From Casuarina equisetifolia (taxonomy: Eukaryota > Streptophyta > Magnoliopsida > Fagales > Casuarinaceae): a DNA stretch of 64,000 nucleotides. Every line of letters begins with the position of its first letter. Within the stretch, counting starts at the first letter, position 1. The notes under the pieces were generated by a model that saw nothing but the letters and a program-made list of their open reading frames with translations, did not search any database and was not told where the DNA came from. Shown here piece by piece: positions 33,801 to 47,880 of the stretch. Location: NCBI GenBank assembly GCA_028551475.1, contig CM052357.1:12261931-12325930 (forward strand), given 5' to 3'. Position numbers and translations under genes: made by a program.

Positions 33801-36800
33801 AAATTAGAATGGGAGATGAATTACAGAACAGATTTGGACCTTGATAATTTTTCTTATTATGGTAAATCTTAATTACCTAAAAACTTTGACGCTGATAGTC
33901 GTCACTTACTCCTCTAAGAAATTTTGCACAGTGAATGCTCTCGACTACTCTTTATAACAATGCAACTCGAATTTAGGATTAGAACCCAAAACAAAGAGCC
34001 AGTTAAGCTCAAAATTCATCCATACCAGCAATATTGTACATATGACATTTCAAGACAACTTACTAAGATGTCAGTTGCACTAAAAGGAGTACAGCTAATC
34101 TACAATTGCAGGTAGCATCTAGTATTGAAGAAGAAACAAGCTTTCCAGCTGTATCAATAATAAACAAAGCCAAAGTAAGGTTTTAATTAAAGAAATCCCA
34201 AGCAAAGGGATTTCTGTTTTTAAGCAAATAAAGTTCTCACAAAGCATCTGTGCAAAATTCATGGAAATGATAGGCCCTTTTTACCAATTATGGAAATGGA
34301 AAGTTAACCCTCTTTCTATTGGTCTGATACACTTTGGGGAATTAAAGCTACTCTTTCAAGTGTTGTGAGTTTCTTAGACAAAACAGTCAAAATTTATTCA
34401 GACTAACTGACCTGATTAAACATTTAATTTCCCAAAACATGACACTAACTCTATACTGAATAACCCATACAAGACATAAACATAATAAAGCTTCTCTTTA
34501 ACTTATGAAATAGACGTTATGCTTTGAATGCCCATAAAAGTGATTAGGTTTGTACATTGGCCACTGTCTTTGAGGAACAGAGAAGCACTTGAAGAAATAC
34601 CAAAAGTACCTAAAAAGGTGAAACGGACCAAAACCAAAAAAGCATAAATCATAGCAGCTTTATTACCTTAGCTCGAGAGAACAGCAATACCAGACTGTAT
34701 GTATGAGCAATTGCTTCATAGTTAGCAGGTGTATTTTCAGGTGAGAAGCACTGAGCCCAAATTGATGAAAGCAACAGAACAATTTGTTGGCTGCTCAACC
34801 TGAGGGAATTAGCCTCCTGAGTTTTAATACATAAAAACAGTGACATCAGTTTTGGTGAGAACTAAACTAAGACCACTCTCAAACAATATAAAGAATTGGA
34901 CATTCAAATTTATCATCAACTTAGCCTGAGGGAATTAATCTCCAGAGATTGAATACATAAAAACAGTGAGGTCAGTTTTGATGGTGCACTAAACTAAGAT
35001 CACTCTCAAACAATATGGAGCATTGAACATTTGAACCTTTCAATCATAAAGGGCCCTGGATAAACTTTAGGGATAGCATTTTGCTAGAGTCCTATCCCAG
35101 TGCCCCTCCCTTGATATGTAGATTTACACAAACAAACTGACATACACATAAATATGCCTCCGTTCCAGCCAAAATTTCTGCTTCTAAACTGATGCCTTGG
35201 CCAAATAATGAGGATAATTTTTGATAGCAGAGTTGAACCATATCTACATTACATGGATTTGAGAAGAAAGTCCTCTACTTCTGTTGTCATCCAGCAGAAA
35301 AGAAGTCACTTTAGCAAGCAATATACCATGACTGGATGGGACAATAGGACAGCCCAAAACTAGCAAGTCCTATGATGTTATATGTTTAGACATCAGAAAT
35401 GGCCAAGACATTGCTAAATACTTAATGTTTCTTCAATGAAATTGCTCACCGAATTTCCAACATTTGTCATAGGTGCAGGGGAACCTTTCATGCTATATAC
35501 CCGGGTGTAGGATGATTTTAATCTATTCAGAATTCCATTCTCAGTACTTCTAGGTTCCTCTTCAACGATGCCATTTTCTTTGCTATCTTGAGAAATATTT
35601 TCTCTTGAAGAAAACTTCTCCTTCTTTAGCTTCTCAAACAGGGCAGCTGAAGAAGAGAAGACAGACACGGTTCTTGATAGTGTTCGTGGGAGATCAGAGG
35701 CCTTATTTAACTCGGGAATAGATGAGGATGGACGAGGGAAAACTGAAGATGGCACAAGAACAACAGAAAAAATGCGATGAGCACCAATTCTTGTCTCATG
35801 GTCTGGATGGACCATAGCTGGGAGTAACTGATGAAACAAAGCCTCAGGGAAAGCCTAAGTTAAGAAGAAAATTCAAAATTAGAAATCAATTTTTAACTAA
35901 TAGTAGCTGAAGATGAAATAAACATAACAATATGTCCCGTTCCTTGCCTTATTTTGATATGACAGATTAGGTAAGGAGGCCACTATTTGAGCAGTACGAT
36001 AAACAGCTGAAATTGTAGTTCTGGCTATAACCGTTATAGATGAGATGTTCTCCAACATCACCGCCATAACATCTAGTATTGGGCCTGCTTCTCCAACCTG
36101 TTATACAATTGCAACTCAGTTTTATTTGAAAAACTCCAATAATGAAGGTAGAATCTACAGCACGTAAAGAAAACACATAGAAACTCTATAAAGCATTTGA
36201 ATTGAGAAGTCTAAAATTATATCAGAACAACTAGTTTAGGTTCAAGTTTTGAGAAGCATGAAATATCAAATAATGATGGTAATTGCAGCATATATAGAAA
36301 ATGTATATAACATAGTAAGTATTTGAAATGAGAAGAAGAAAAGCATTGCAAGTAGTTTTGGTTCAAATCTAGATAGCCATGAAATTCTAAATGTTATTAA
36401 ATTCAAGTACTGTAAGAGAGGACAACCACCTTATGTGATAACTGCACAAGGCAGTCATCCACTGCTTCCCTAAAATTTCTATTCCAATTTATGACACCAG
36501 CTCCAAGATTTGCATCATCCAGGGAATAGTGTATGCTCTTCCGCAAATGCCTCATGACATCACTTAATGCACCAAGTAATGCCACAGAAGGCCTAACTGT
36601 TGCATCTTGTGCAAGGGAGGTGGCAACCTGAACAATATCAAGCTGTACATTGGGTTGCTTAAGGACGCTTTTGTGGTCAAGATGCTTAATCAATATGGAC
36701 AGCAATGAATGTGTATTTTGCCCTGGAAAAGTTAAAGAAGAAAATTGCAGAAGCCGTTAAAACATCAAAGTACAACAGACTATGAGTGCAAAAATACAAT

Positions 36801-39800
36801 TGAACCTCAAAATGCTAAAGAAGTAAAGAGATGCATGTTTACCAAAATTATCCATTAGAAACAGCATATCTTTTAGGACTGGGAAGGCAAGACCATGATC
36901 AGGAGACCACAAATTCCATTTATCGAAGTAACGGAATAAAGATTCCATTACACGACGCATGGTTGTGGCCTCGTTGGCTAGCTTTGCCATGTTATAAAGG
37001 CTGACTTTAGACCAAAAGCAAGGGTTCTTGGCATCTTCCCTGCAGAGGAAACCCCGAAAATGTATGAACAGGTGAAGAATCAAATGCATTAAAAAAAAAA
37101 AAAGTACATATTTGAACTATATGGTGCTAGTAGAGATTACACTGTCACATTTACTACTCCTTGTTCATTCAAAATGGTCTGCCATGAAGGAAGCCTTATT
37201 GGTACACCTGGGGAAGAAGAGACATGACCCTCATTTTTTAGCACTTCTTGCACCCAACTTTGGTGACCTTGCTTGTCATTTTCCACGTTTTCCAACTTCT
37301 TGTTAGGACCTCCATAGTTTTCCAAGACCACTGAAACAAGCTGCTTTGTTGCATTTAGAGGGAACAAAATTGTCAAAAGATCACATAAATTGTTCACTAG
37401 CATACAGTTTTTTAGACCGTAAGATCTATTCCATTGAACAAATTTACAAAACTATCTCAACAAGATGTAAAAGACAGAAAAACCATGAAAGGAACGGACA
37501 AGATTGTAATTTCATGTTGCAATGATATATATATTGACCGAGAAGCCAGTCACTCAGGATTTAAACTTTACTATCTTTTCATGTTCTCTCTTTCTTTGGC
37601 CATCAACACTGCAATAAACGAAAAGGGAGAAATTTACAGGAAACAATATGCTACAGTGGACTAGACCCTGCAACTTCAATAACGCACCTACACATTTCAA
37701 GCTGCAATCTGACGATAGAATGTTGTCTTCTGTAGCTTAAGAAAGTGATGAAGAAAATATGTGAAGAATGTATGCGTATGGCACAAAATTTGGAAATAAA
37801 TTGTGATATTTTTTAAGAAAGTGGAAAAAGAGAAAGCGAAAGTTAAAACATATTGAGCACAGATGGAAAATTTTTCCAACACATTCATTGTTAACAATAT
37901 ATGTAAACCGATGGCAAGCAGATTTTTAAGGAGGACACAACAAAGCACTTTGAAAATATCTGTGTAATTTTGCCACCTGATAGGCTACAATAGAACTATG
38001 AACAAATGGAAAAGATAACAGGCAGAAATCCATAAGATTTTCCCGAAGTTGAACAATTATATCCCTAGAAAAAAGTAAGAGAACTAATAATCTAGTAGAT
38101 CTCCCATAAAAGGAGAAGTGTTTTCCAGTCCATATTCATAGACATTATAATTCTCTGTTCTGGCCACCCATCTCTCTTGTTCTCTCTATTAACATGTATA
38201 ACACCATCACAAAAGGAATGATTGAGTTTCTTTCAATTTCATGTCTGAGGTTGAATGAGCTATAAATGCACAGATCAATTTAATAAACAAGAAACTGCCA
38301 TGTTCTGTTCAAAAGTTATGTACCTATACTACACAAAAGCTAGAAAACAAGTACAAAAACTTCTATGAAGATTTAAACAACTCTGAATCTGCTTACATTA
38401 TCAAACTCAACTGAGATGTGAGAGTATTCACCCATAAACCAAACCTACAGGGCAAAATAGACAATCGAGTTACCACCAGAATGTAATATATGGCTCAGCA
38501 ACAAAAAAGTATACATAAATATACAAAGGGGAAAAAGGATGAAAGACTAATCAAAGGATGATTTAAACTTGGATTGCACTTAGGAGTTTCAGAAAGATTT
38601 GCTTTCAAAGACAACTAGAAGCTGTCATGATGTCATAAGTTCAAAGTTTGCTCAGAGGTTCACGGAATACCAAAGAAATCAGAATTTAGAATCTCTAGAT
38701 CTTACTTAGTTCAAATTCACCCTACCCATCTCTTGATAAATTTTTGAAGGGGAAAAAAAAAAAGGATTTTGTTCTTTTTTCCTCCTTTTTTTCCCTTTTC
38801 AGTGTTTCTGCTGACAAACAAATCAGTGTGATGATGGAATACCATTGAAGAAAGCGCTTGGAGACCAGCTGAACGTAGACTTTGCTCCCTTTCAATCTCT
38901 CCCACTTCTTGAGCTAATTGACACAGTTTTGGAATAAATCCTTCTAAGTTAAACACGTACGTTCCATCACTCTGCCAAATCCAGCATTACAAGACGAGTT
39001 TAAGATTTATGGACACAAAAATCCGAGACCTCAAGATGAATTACACTTAATGCCAAATATCATTCACTAAATCAATAAATTTTGAAGATCTTGTTGAAAG
39101 AATCATCCAGGGCGTTAACCTGATTATTTACAAAGTCAAAAAGAGTCTGGCATCCCATAATTCGCATTTCATCTTGCTGAGTTTGATCCAGTAGAATTTG
39201 CATGATGCTTAGCAAGCTACTCGCAAACAGAGGCCTACATCATTGTCAATCTTGGCTTAGTCAACTTTAAGGCAGCCATGCGATTTCCAAAAAGTTGGCA
39301 TTTCTCCAACCTAAGTTTGCACTATTTCAGGAGATGTAAAAGAAAAAATAGAGAAGAGAAGGATGAACTCACATTTGTTCCTTACAAGAAACCAACAACT
39401 TCCTGTAAATGCAGACGACTATCTTTACTAATTGAAAATTTTCATTTCTCAATTCCTTGTAACACCTTTGCTCAAGAGAATTTGCAATCTGATCACCAAA
39501 TTTGCAACTTTCATCAACAAAACATCAAACTTAACTAATTGTTATGCATAAGCTTTTCCTCAAAAAGTTAATCAGAACTATTCATATAATCTTAGTTTCT
39601 AAAAGAACATAAAAATCATGTATCACAGAGACTGCTAATGAAACAGATTAAGTAATGCCAAGTATCTCACGCACTCCACAGGACTGAACCCATGACCTCA
39701 CCGAACAGTCCATTTTTATGTGAAATGAAGTGCCAGTTGATCCCAGTGCAATTGGTCAGGCCAGAGATATCTCATTATGATGTAACATGACAACACTTTC

Positions 39801-41812
39801 TAACATTGGTTATCCATAAGACATAATTGGAGCTTGAAACTTCCTCATATTACAATGGATAAGCCTTCTTATCTGCATTTCTCTTTATTCAAATGGATTG
39901 ATCTTCTCATCTTCAATTGACTTTCCACTATGATGTCAAAGCCTTCAGCAACTATCACATTCACTTCTAGGTATTTTTACTAGTAATTGGATAAGTATAC
40001 ATGTCAAACGTCAGCATTAGAATACCATCTACCAAGTGAACATTATCCTCTTCATGAATTGATTATGCTGAAAGAATTGTTAACGATCCAACAAGACAAG
40101 CTCAAATTTTGTATTTAATTTGAAAAGTTATTTCTTGCTCTTTGAAAGATTCATGAAGTTTTCATGTGGTCAAGTTGGTTATTACTGATAATGCATGATT
40201 TCTTCAGTTTTTTGAGATTCACATTTAATCTTTTTTACCATATGTTTCACTAGAGTTTACATCGATGATGATGTTCATAAGTATTGAGTCCAGATACTGG
40301 AAGAGGACATATAAGTGGGTACTAAAATATATTACATGAATTCTTCATATCCAAGGGCATTCTCTTTTCAGCAAACAATATTTACAATAACTAGTATAGA
40401 GAGAGAGAGAAGCTAATTTATACCAGCCAAAATTTCAGTATATTCTACTCACATAATTTAGAAAATGATGTCCATGAAAAATTTACCTTAGGGATGCGCA
40501 AAGGGTTTTTAGCTGCATACTCACATAGCTTTCCTATCTTCCGCTCATTAGGTCCTTCCTCCTACCAAATATATATTGAAAGGAAAATCTTAGTCCTAAA
40601 TATACAGAGGACAGTGAACAAGTAAAGATTGCGCAAAGGGTTTAAATTAACTTCTCATTGCAAATGTATCTCTTTTTCTATTTATTTATGTTATTCTTTC
40701 AGTGCCATTTCAGCGTGACATGCACACTTAAGGGACTTATTTTCAAGGGTAAATTAAAACAGGAACTTGATTACTGTGTTAGCTGTATTCCACTGAAGGA
40801 GAACATAAGACTTCTCAAACAAAGAGGAAATCATACGTTAGTCATATATATATGCCTAAACTCAGTTACAAAGTGCTAGAACGCTTAGAAAGACTTCAGT
40901 TATGCAATGAATATAGGATGGTCAAAGCTTTGAGGAGCAAGGCTGTCTTCACCATCCAGTCTACTAAAGTAAGCAATGATTTGCAGTTTACCAGGAAAAC
41001 TCATCTGAGACAAAGTATCCAAATCAGCGATGACCGTACACATTTTTTTGTGGAAATAGTGGCAATGGCTACCATTTCTCATAAGGATGACTGTAACAAT
41101 CCTTCATTCAAATAAAGGTAATCATAAGACCACTTCCTCATTTTGTTGAGAGCGACTATGCAATCATATTTCTCTCTATTATCTCAAATTATTTAAAATT
41201 ATTTTTAAAATTCTAAATCAAACTCTATCCGCGTTAAAGTCAAAAACTTGTTTTCTGAAATTTTCTATAGAAAGGCATGAAAAATTTCTTGCTTCACTTT
41301 TTAAAGTTTTTTGAGAAATCAAGTTATTATCTTTAAAAACGGTATTTTCAAAATTTTTGACATACATAAACTAATTAATCCTTTAAATTTTAGTCTACTA
41401 CACAATTGACAAGCTTATCTAATCCTAGTATGAATGCCTGTCTTAAACACATTGATCAACAGAGTGGCATAAGGAATCACCAAGTAAACCGATGCCCATC
41501 AAAGAGATAAAGTCCTACTCCAATAAAATAAGCTAACGATAATGACAAAGTAAGACAATAAACAAGCGACTACAACCATTCAATTTCCTCTCCGGCTATA
41601 ATCAAATGTCATTGGTTCGTGTCAAATAGAGATAACCCAAAAAAGACAAGAAAAGAAAAACTAACCTGGTTACGGGGAAATATATCGGCAATTAGCTTCT
41701 TGTACCTCTTGACAGGCTGTCTCGACCTTGCCCGCATCGCGGGGCAAAAGAAACAAAGACTACCGCATGCCGGCATAACTTGCCGCGAGATGACTCCCGA
41801 CACGACACTCAT
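30884..41812 (-). CDS. EFOP: EFR3-like (EFOP/SRL2 type) armadillo-fold scaffold protein, complete
   Basis: Nineteen coding exons on the minus strand join without a stop into 1032 residues: 41812-41666, 40561-40487, 39488-39373, 39234-39120, 38971-38843, 38444-38397, 37340-37141, 37039-36843, 36722-36430, 36097-35948, 35854-35450, 34816-34667, 33060-32985, 32654-32527, 32242-32042, 31953-31813, 31743-31618, 31491-31255, 31048-30884. The N-terminus (CGSLCFFCPAMRARSRQ) has clustered Cys and basic residues, the S-acylation and lipid-binding motif of EFR3. The rest is helical-repeat-like (FVNNQSDGTYVFNLEGFIP, SLRSAGLQALSSMVWFMGEY). Plant EFR3 homologues (EFOP; rice SRL2) anchor a PI4-kinase alpha complex at the plasma membrane; that role is taken from the family. 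All introns are GT-AG except the one after 35948, which is GC-AG. Position beside the PXC3-like gene matches At2g41830. Confidence 0.95.
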
Positions 41813-42300
41813 TTTCCCAACCTCAGATGTAGATTATAACGAAACGTTCAACTTAGCCACAAAAGTTTGCTTTCTTTCCCCTCTAGAAAAATCAAGACCC
41901 CGGGTTCTCGATGCAGGAGAAGGGAAAGAAAGATTCAACCCAAATGAGCGCTCCCCAATTTAGAGACCAGCCTGTAATTCACAATGTGGGTCAATCATAG
42001 GCATCGTATACATTTATGCTCAAATCAAAACAGAGTAAAAAGAATGAATCAAAAGCTCTGACGATTACAGAAAAAAACTGCAATAAGCTTTGATAGAATT
42101 CACATTTGGATCACCTCCGATCAATGCCTGCAATGAGCAGGACAGAGGCTGGAATCTGTCTAGGCCCTGCAAACAGAAAACCGGAATTCCAGCATGTTCT
42201 ACTGCTATAATTAATGCTCTCTCGTTCTGCCTCTCTCTTCTTTCTTTATTTTCTATTATTTAAATGTGGAAAGAATGCCGGTTCGGTCGCCTTCCAGGAA
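41813..42300 (-). promoter_or_regulatory. leader and promoter region of the EFR3-like gene
   Basis: Non-coding sequence upstream of the ATG at 41812. A TTTAAATAAT-type A+T-rich box on the minus strand near 42255-42266 is a possible TATA element. A CTGTTTGCAG acceptor-like site near 42166-42175 hints at a leader intron. Neither is certain. Confidence 0.35.
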
Positions 42301-44093
42301 TGATTGAAAACGTCCACACGTTTAACGGCATTGACGTTGAGGGCCCCAAGCTTCATGAACGTTGTTGATGGTATTACAGCCGGTTGACAGGGGGCATTGT
42401 CCCCCCTCGCCTTCATTGGTTGGAGAATTTATGGGGCTCACGACCTTTTGGCGGGACTAATCCTTGGACCCGCAACTTCCTGTCTTTAACTGTTACTCCA
42501 TCCGGTCTCGTCGTCACCCATTTTCAACCCATCTTTAAAATATAATTGGTATAAAAATTGAACAATTTTGTAATAATTTAACCATTAGTCTTATGAATTA
42601 AATTACACATACCCCATACACATATTAGAAATACTCAAATGTTTCATAATTTATTTATGATCACAATTATATTTTGTTTTTCTGGGGTCTGAAACTCGAA
42701 GGCTGCAAAGGATTGGAGCAAAAAATTTTGACCACGAGTTTTTTTGTATAATTTACTCTTAATAGCTGGGCACCGAAATAGGTTGTTGTTATGCCCTTTG
42801 AATACTAGGTCAAGAATAGCTCTTACAAACTCATGAAATTACTAAAATGTCTCTTGATTATATATATATAGGCAAGAACAGTAAAATACTGTGCTAGAAG
42901 TTCATGATTTAATGATATATAAATAAATCATTCTCTCTAAATCATAAATATCCCAATTGACAAGTAATGTAAGCTAAAATTTAATATAGTTCGTCTTCGT
43001 ACCATAAAGCAAAAGCTGAACCCAACATTATTCGAATATTTTAGAAAATATTAGCATGATTTGTATAGATAAGAAAAATAAAATTTCGATCTCATTAATA
43101 TATGGCTTGCTTAAAACGTAAATATCTTATTCTATTGAAAGCATTTCGTGTCATACACGGTAAAATTTCTAAAATGCATCTCAATTGGTAAGTTATGTGG
43201 TGTATAAACTCCTATCAGACTTTACTTCTATTGAGCCATGCTGTAAAAAGGTACCTTTTAGGATCCTCCAAGTAAATGAGTCCTAAGCTGTTGCAGGCTG
43301 CAAGGCTATGTAGCTTAGTGGTAAATTAATAAGAGCCACTGCTTGAGTGTGTAAGTCATTAAAAAAAAATGAAATTATTAATGGGAGTTAGGTTATAGTT
43401 CACTAAACGCTAGTTAACAAATTGAATCTCTTAGTCTTTTTCACATGGTGGTCCTATAGGAAAGAGAATTTTCATTTTCTTTTTCATAGTTGAAAGATAT
43501 CCTCTAAAGAATCGATGTCTTAATCAATGGGGTGGCAATGTGCGAGAAGGGAAAGAAGAGAGACACGAAAGGAGCAGATGGACAATGTTGGTAAACAATA
43601 CAATCGTTCAGAACATACCAGTAACAACCCACATGGTTCAATAATTAAATACCAACCAAGATGGAGAGACATTTTCCAAGCTGGTTGGCTCAAACCTCAA
43701 CTGCCCATTCAACTCCCTTATGAATCAACAATTTCTACACAGAGTACTTCAAAATATGGTCGAGAACGAAAGACTTTGAAATAAAAATTTCAAACATTTC
43801 AATGGCTTTAGTTCTATATCCCCTCAACATACAAACAGACAACCAGTAACAGTAAATAATACAAACACAAGTTGACTTTAAACAAGTGATGTCACTATTC
43901 ACAAAGCATTTGGCACTGTGTATTAAGTATTGCAACTTAAAATAGTTTCACTACTTGGTCGAATGCTCAGAAGAAATTTGCATTTCAGTGTTGTAAATCC
44001 GAGCATCGAGCAAAATATAACGAAAACTACACCGAAAGTACACTTACTGTTCGAAAAGTAAACCAAAGCGGTTTAGCAAAGCCAGCGGTTTTG
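42301..44093. other. intergenic DNA
   Basis: Mostly A+T-rich with no coding signal. The rightmost part (about 43780-44093) is probably the 3' UTR of the zinc-finger gene. A SINE-like fragment lies at 43300-43370. Confidence 0.45.
43300..43372 (+). repeat. SINE-like fragment
   Basis: Contains TAGCTTAGTGGTA (from about 43311), close to the tRNA A-box, and ends in an A-run at 43361-43369. The B-box is missing or mutated. Confidence 0.35.
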
Positions 44094-47000
44094 CTAAGCC
44101 CTTGAAGTACCGCCATGATCTCTCTCAACATGCTCCACAAGAGACACTGGATCTCGAAACCCTCTACTACACTTTGGGCAGACATCAATGGTCACCTTCT
44201 TCACCCCAGCTCGGTTGCTCTTTTCGTGGACTTTCTCCACATGCTCCACCAATGTTGTAACTGAAGAGAACTTAGCACCACACTGTGGGCACTCCTCTTG
44301 TCCAATTCCACCCGTGCTGCTGCTGCTCTGCCCCATACCATCCTTTGCAATCTGCAACTTCTGGCTGATTTCAGTGCTCAATTTTGCCATGCCTGCTTCT
44401 GCTGAAGCTCTAACTGTTGAAGCCGCATTTAGAAAGCTTGTTGTCCACTTGGATGAAGATGAGATTGGAGCTCGGTTGGGCTTTGGTTCTTCTTTTCGAC
44501 TTCTACTTAGAAGGCCAATAAATGGGAAACCTGCTTCTAATTTCTTCGGTCCAAGACATTTGTGGTCAGGTCCAAACCTGTGCTTCAAACAATGGTTTAC
44601 CAAGCAATCCTTGCACTTGATTGTATTTGAGAACGTTAGGATCTCCCTGCAACCAGGGACAGGGCACTTTTTCTTCTTAGTTACTTTCTCATAATTCGAT
44701 GGATCACACTCGGTGTTGACATGTGTCTCCCAAGTAATATTTGGGTCTTCATCGGGAATTAGGCGAACTCCTTTGGCACACAGTGGGCAGATGACAACAG
44801 TGACATCTTTTCTGTCAGCTTTTGGACAATTGTGTTTAATGTAGCTGCGGTGGTCCAAACAGAACACCTGTGAGAAAAAAAAATAAAGAATCAAATTTTT
44901 GCGAGCATGCATTAAATATTCCTAAAAGAAGGGACAACGAAAGAGATCAATGATCCAAAGTTTCACAAGATTAAGGAGCGAAGAATTAAAGATTAAAATC
45001 TAGTATAAACCCGGGCAAAGAGATAAGAGAAATAAATAAAATAAAACACTTAGACAAAACCAACTGGAACACATACTATTGCACATGCTGTCAAAGCATG
45101 TACTATTTTTCTTCCCAAACCTCCGAAAATCTCACAGAAATTAACAGCAGTACAACAAAACAAAAACTCACATCAAGTAGCTAAAGTGAAACACCAGATC
45201 GACAGGAAAGATTTGAAAGCATAAACATATGAGAAAACATTACTATCCCAATCTGCCAACAGCAGGCGCACAAATTAACGCCAATAGGACTAACTTAACC
45301 AGCCTGTAACACTTACAGACTTGAGAAAAAGGCTGTTTAGTCAATGAAGAAGCCACTCAAGACATGGAACTTAGTATTTCCTAGCACAAATACCATCCCA
45401 TAAGAAAGAGGTAAAAATATCGTCACTATACTTATTTCATCAGCTGTTTAAATACAAACCAACTATTCTAACATCTAAACCAAAAGATATGTTTTGGACA
45501 AACAAATAAGTTGCCAGGCGATAATGCCATAACTACCGGACGATGGAAATTACAGTATAGCATATAACAGAATGCTCACCATTTCCATTCGGTGTTTTGA
45601 ATCAATTGCACTGATCGTAAAATGATGACAAAGCAACAATGGGGAGAAAAGACTAACTGAAAAGACTAAGTCAATCAAAAAGCAATAGAGAACTACATAA
45701 GGCACCGTGGCTAGAATTCTCAACTTACTTATGTAGAAGAGCTATAGAAGGCAGCATGTCTAGATTTCTCAATTTACTCATGCAGAAAACTGGTCGCATC
45801 AAAGATGTCATTCTTATTATTATCAAATTTTTAGTAAGTTCTTTGCTAGGGGTGCTCATCGATTGGTCAAAACTGATTAATATGAATATCCCAACCCAAA
45901 TTGATCGGCTTTGCTAGGGATTTCCCCTCTCTGTTGATTGATAGCGGAGAGAAGACTTTGGCATTCTCAAGTCATGGGGTTGACTGGAGGATAGATAAAC
46001 CTGACCAAACTAACCATAATGCTTTTAGCTCTTTACATATTTTTAATACAGAGTTTCACAACCATTATTATCCTAAACAACAAATACTTACCATTTAAAC
46101 CATTCTAGAAGAAGACCTCTTTTGTCACATCTCTGTCTCCTTTGCCCCAAGTCCGTTGCTTCTCTATCCTAATCATCACCTCCTCCACCCTAATTTCTAC
46201 TTGCTTCTGTTCCACTCCTTCTCTCTTAGTCGCAGCCTTTACTGCCTCAACCAGTGTCCCTCTAATTCTCATGTCAGTTCTCATCCCTCACCTCTCCCTC
46301 CAAGGTTGGAGCTTATTAATATTTCTGCAATCTCATCTCTTTCTTCCACAGCAAAGGACTTGAACAATTATCAGCAGGGGTGTTCCATCAACATTTTCAT
46401 CAAGAACCATAAGGCTGCGGGTGGCTCTATTAAAGTTACCTATGCCTTCATTACCATCAAAGACTTTGTTCCCTAAGCCCAACATCACTGCCCAGTTCGT
46501 TGGTAAAATTCTTGCCTACCAAATTCATGGGAGTTGGCTTCATTGGTAGTTGACACACCTTAGTCAGTCAGCTGACCCCAAAGTGCCTATAGTTGACCAT
46601 TGGTTTGACAGTTGAAAGGGGCCAACACCAACCGTAGTGGGTCAGTGCTCAGATCTGTTCTTTGCTACAAATCAAACGCTATTGTATCAGTCAATGATCG
46701 CCATCATTTTACACACTTCTAAGAACTAAATTAAGCATGTCGACAATAAACTGCACAGGCCCTCGGTTCTCCGATTACCAATAACTACAAATTTCAATAA
46801 AGGAAACTTGCACTGTTAAAAAACAAAAGCAACTACCTGGTAGACAAGGTAAACCAATTATTCCAGTGAAGAAGAAGAAGAAGGAAAAGAAAAGAAAAAC
46901 GTGTGTCCGTTATCAAAACAAACAGGCGAAAAAAATCTCTCCATTATCCCCAAAAATATGATGTTGTATTAAAGCAGTAGAAGGCTTCGTTTCAGAAAAG

Positions 47001-47569
47001 TGATCATAAAGCTTATGAAGCTAGTTCCCTAAATGAAAGGCATTCACTCTCAAACAAACACATTTACGATGATGAAAAGCCGTAAAGACCAAATCTTGGC
47101 ACAGCATGGTCAGTGGCCGAGACAAGCTGATCCAAATCGCCAAACGAACAATTTCCATCGCAAGATACCAAACAAGATGACTATAAGCATTGCATGCTAC
47201 AATTTCTCATCCTCTGAAATATCTTAACATACTAATCTTAAAAACTATGCAAGAGAAACGCCGGAAATGTACCCAAAGTCAAAGTTAACAACTTCCATAT
47301 CACTAATTAAAAGTATTCAACAAGCCATTATTATTGTTATTATTATTTTTACTCCAAGTAAAGAAGCCAATCGTAATGAAGATTCTTACAAGTTAGAAAT
47401 AAATGCTAAGCTGGAAAACTAAAAACCTCAATTTGACAAAAAAATCGAAAACGAAGTTCTACGAGGGGACCTGGCTGCAGCGATCGCACGTGAAAGGCAA
47501 GAAATCAATCTGCCTGCAGTCGTCAACGGTGCAATGCTTCCCTAGATCTGGGAATTCAGGAGTTCCCAT
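44094..47569 (-). CDS. SAP11: AN1- and C2H2-type zinc-finger stress-associated protein
   Basis: Exons 47569-47471 and 44867-44094 (intron 2603 bp, GT-AG) give 290 residues. Two AN1 fingers come first: one spans the splice junction (HCTVDDCRQIDFLPFTCDRC, then FCLDH), the second is CPVPGCREILTFSN to HCLKHRFGPDHKC. Near the C-terminus are two C2H2 fingers (CPQCGAKFSSVTTLVEHVEK; CPKCSRGFRDPVSLVEHVER). A Ser-rich linker separates them. This architecture is the plant SAP11/SAP13 subclass. Family members are stress-induced and some AN1 proteins bind ubiquitin pathway partners; the exact role here is inferred. Its place between the EFR3-like gene and RPS2 matches At2g41835 (SAP11). The intron carries an 818-bp insertion. 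Confidence 0.93.
45849..46666. mobile_element. inserted element in the SAP intron, hAT- or MULE-like
   Basis: An identical 11-mer, GTTCTTTGCTA, sits on both sides (45838-45848 and 46667-46677), as expected for a target duplication. The insert begins GGGGTGCTCATC and ends GTGCTCAGATCT and is less A+T-rich than its surroundings. If the true duplication is the 8-mer TTCTTTGC, the ends become TAGGGGTG and CAGATCTG, near the YAG...TG pattern of hAT elements. A 9-11 bp duplication would instead fit a Mutator-like element. Short ORFs inside resemble nothing I know, so it is non-autonomous. Confidence 0.65.
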
Positions 47570-47792
47570 CGGAATCCGCTTCCCCGGCCAACGGAGAAAT
47601 AATTCAAACCAAACACAGAAGAAAGAAGGGAAAATCAATAAGCAAAAGTCTCAGCGTACAAAAGAATCAAATAGACACCGGGCAAAAAACATCCTTGCGG
47701 AATTCGCGTATTTCAGTGCCCGGAAGCTTTGGGATTCCGCGGATATAGATTGTGAAGGGACCGCCGAGCTGAAAGATTGCGAAGAGAGATGA

Positions 47793-47837
<45 letters not shown>

Positions 47838-47880
47838 TTGGAAACTCGGAAGTCGTCAGACTTCGCTGCCTCCGTTATTA
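47570..47880 (-). promoter_or_regulatory. leader of the SAP gene with a GA/CT microsatellite
   Basis: The region just upstream of the ATG holds a perfect (AG)17 run at 47801-47834, flanked by further GAGAGAT words from 47781. On the gene strand it is a CT-rich leader or core-promoter tract, a common feature of plant 5' ends. Confidence 0.6.
47801..47834. repeat. (AG)17 microsatellite
   Basis: Thirty-four bases of uninterrupted AG dinucleotides in the SAP leader region. Confidence 0.95.

Noticed and set aside
44188..44694. 168-codon plus-strand ORF opposite the SAP gene
   Set aside because: Antisense shadow of exon 2 of the zinc-finger gene.
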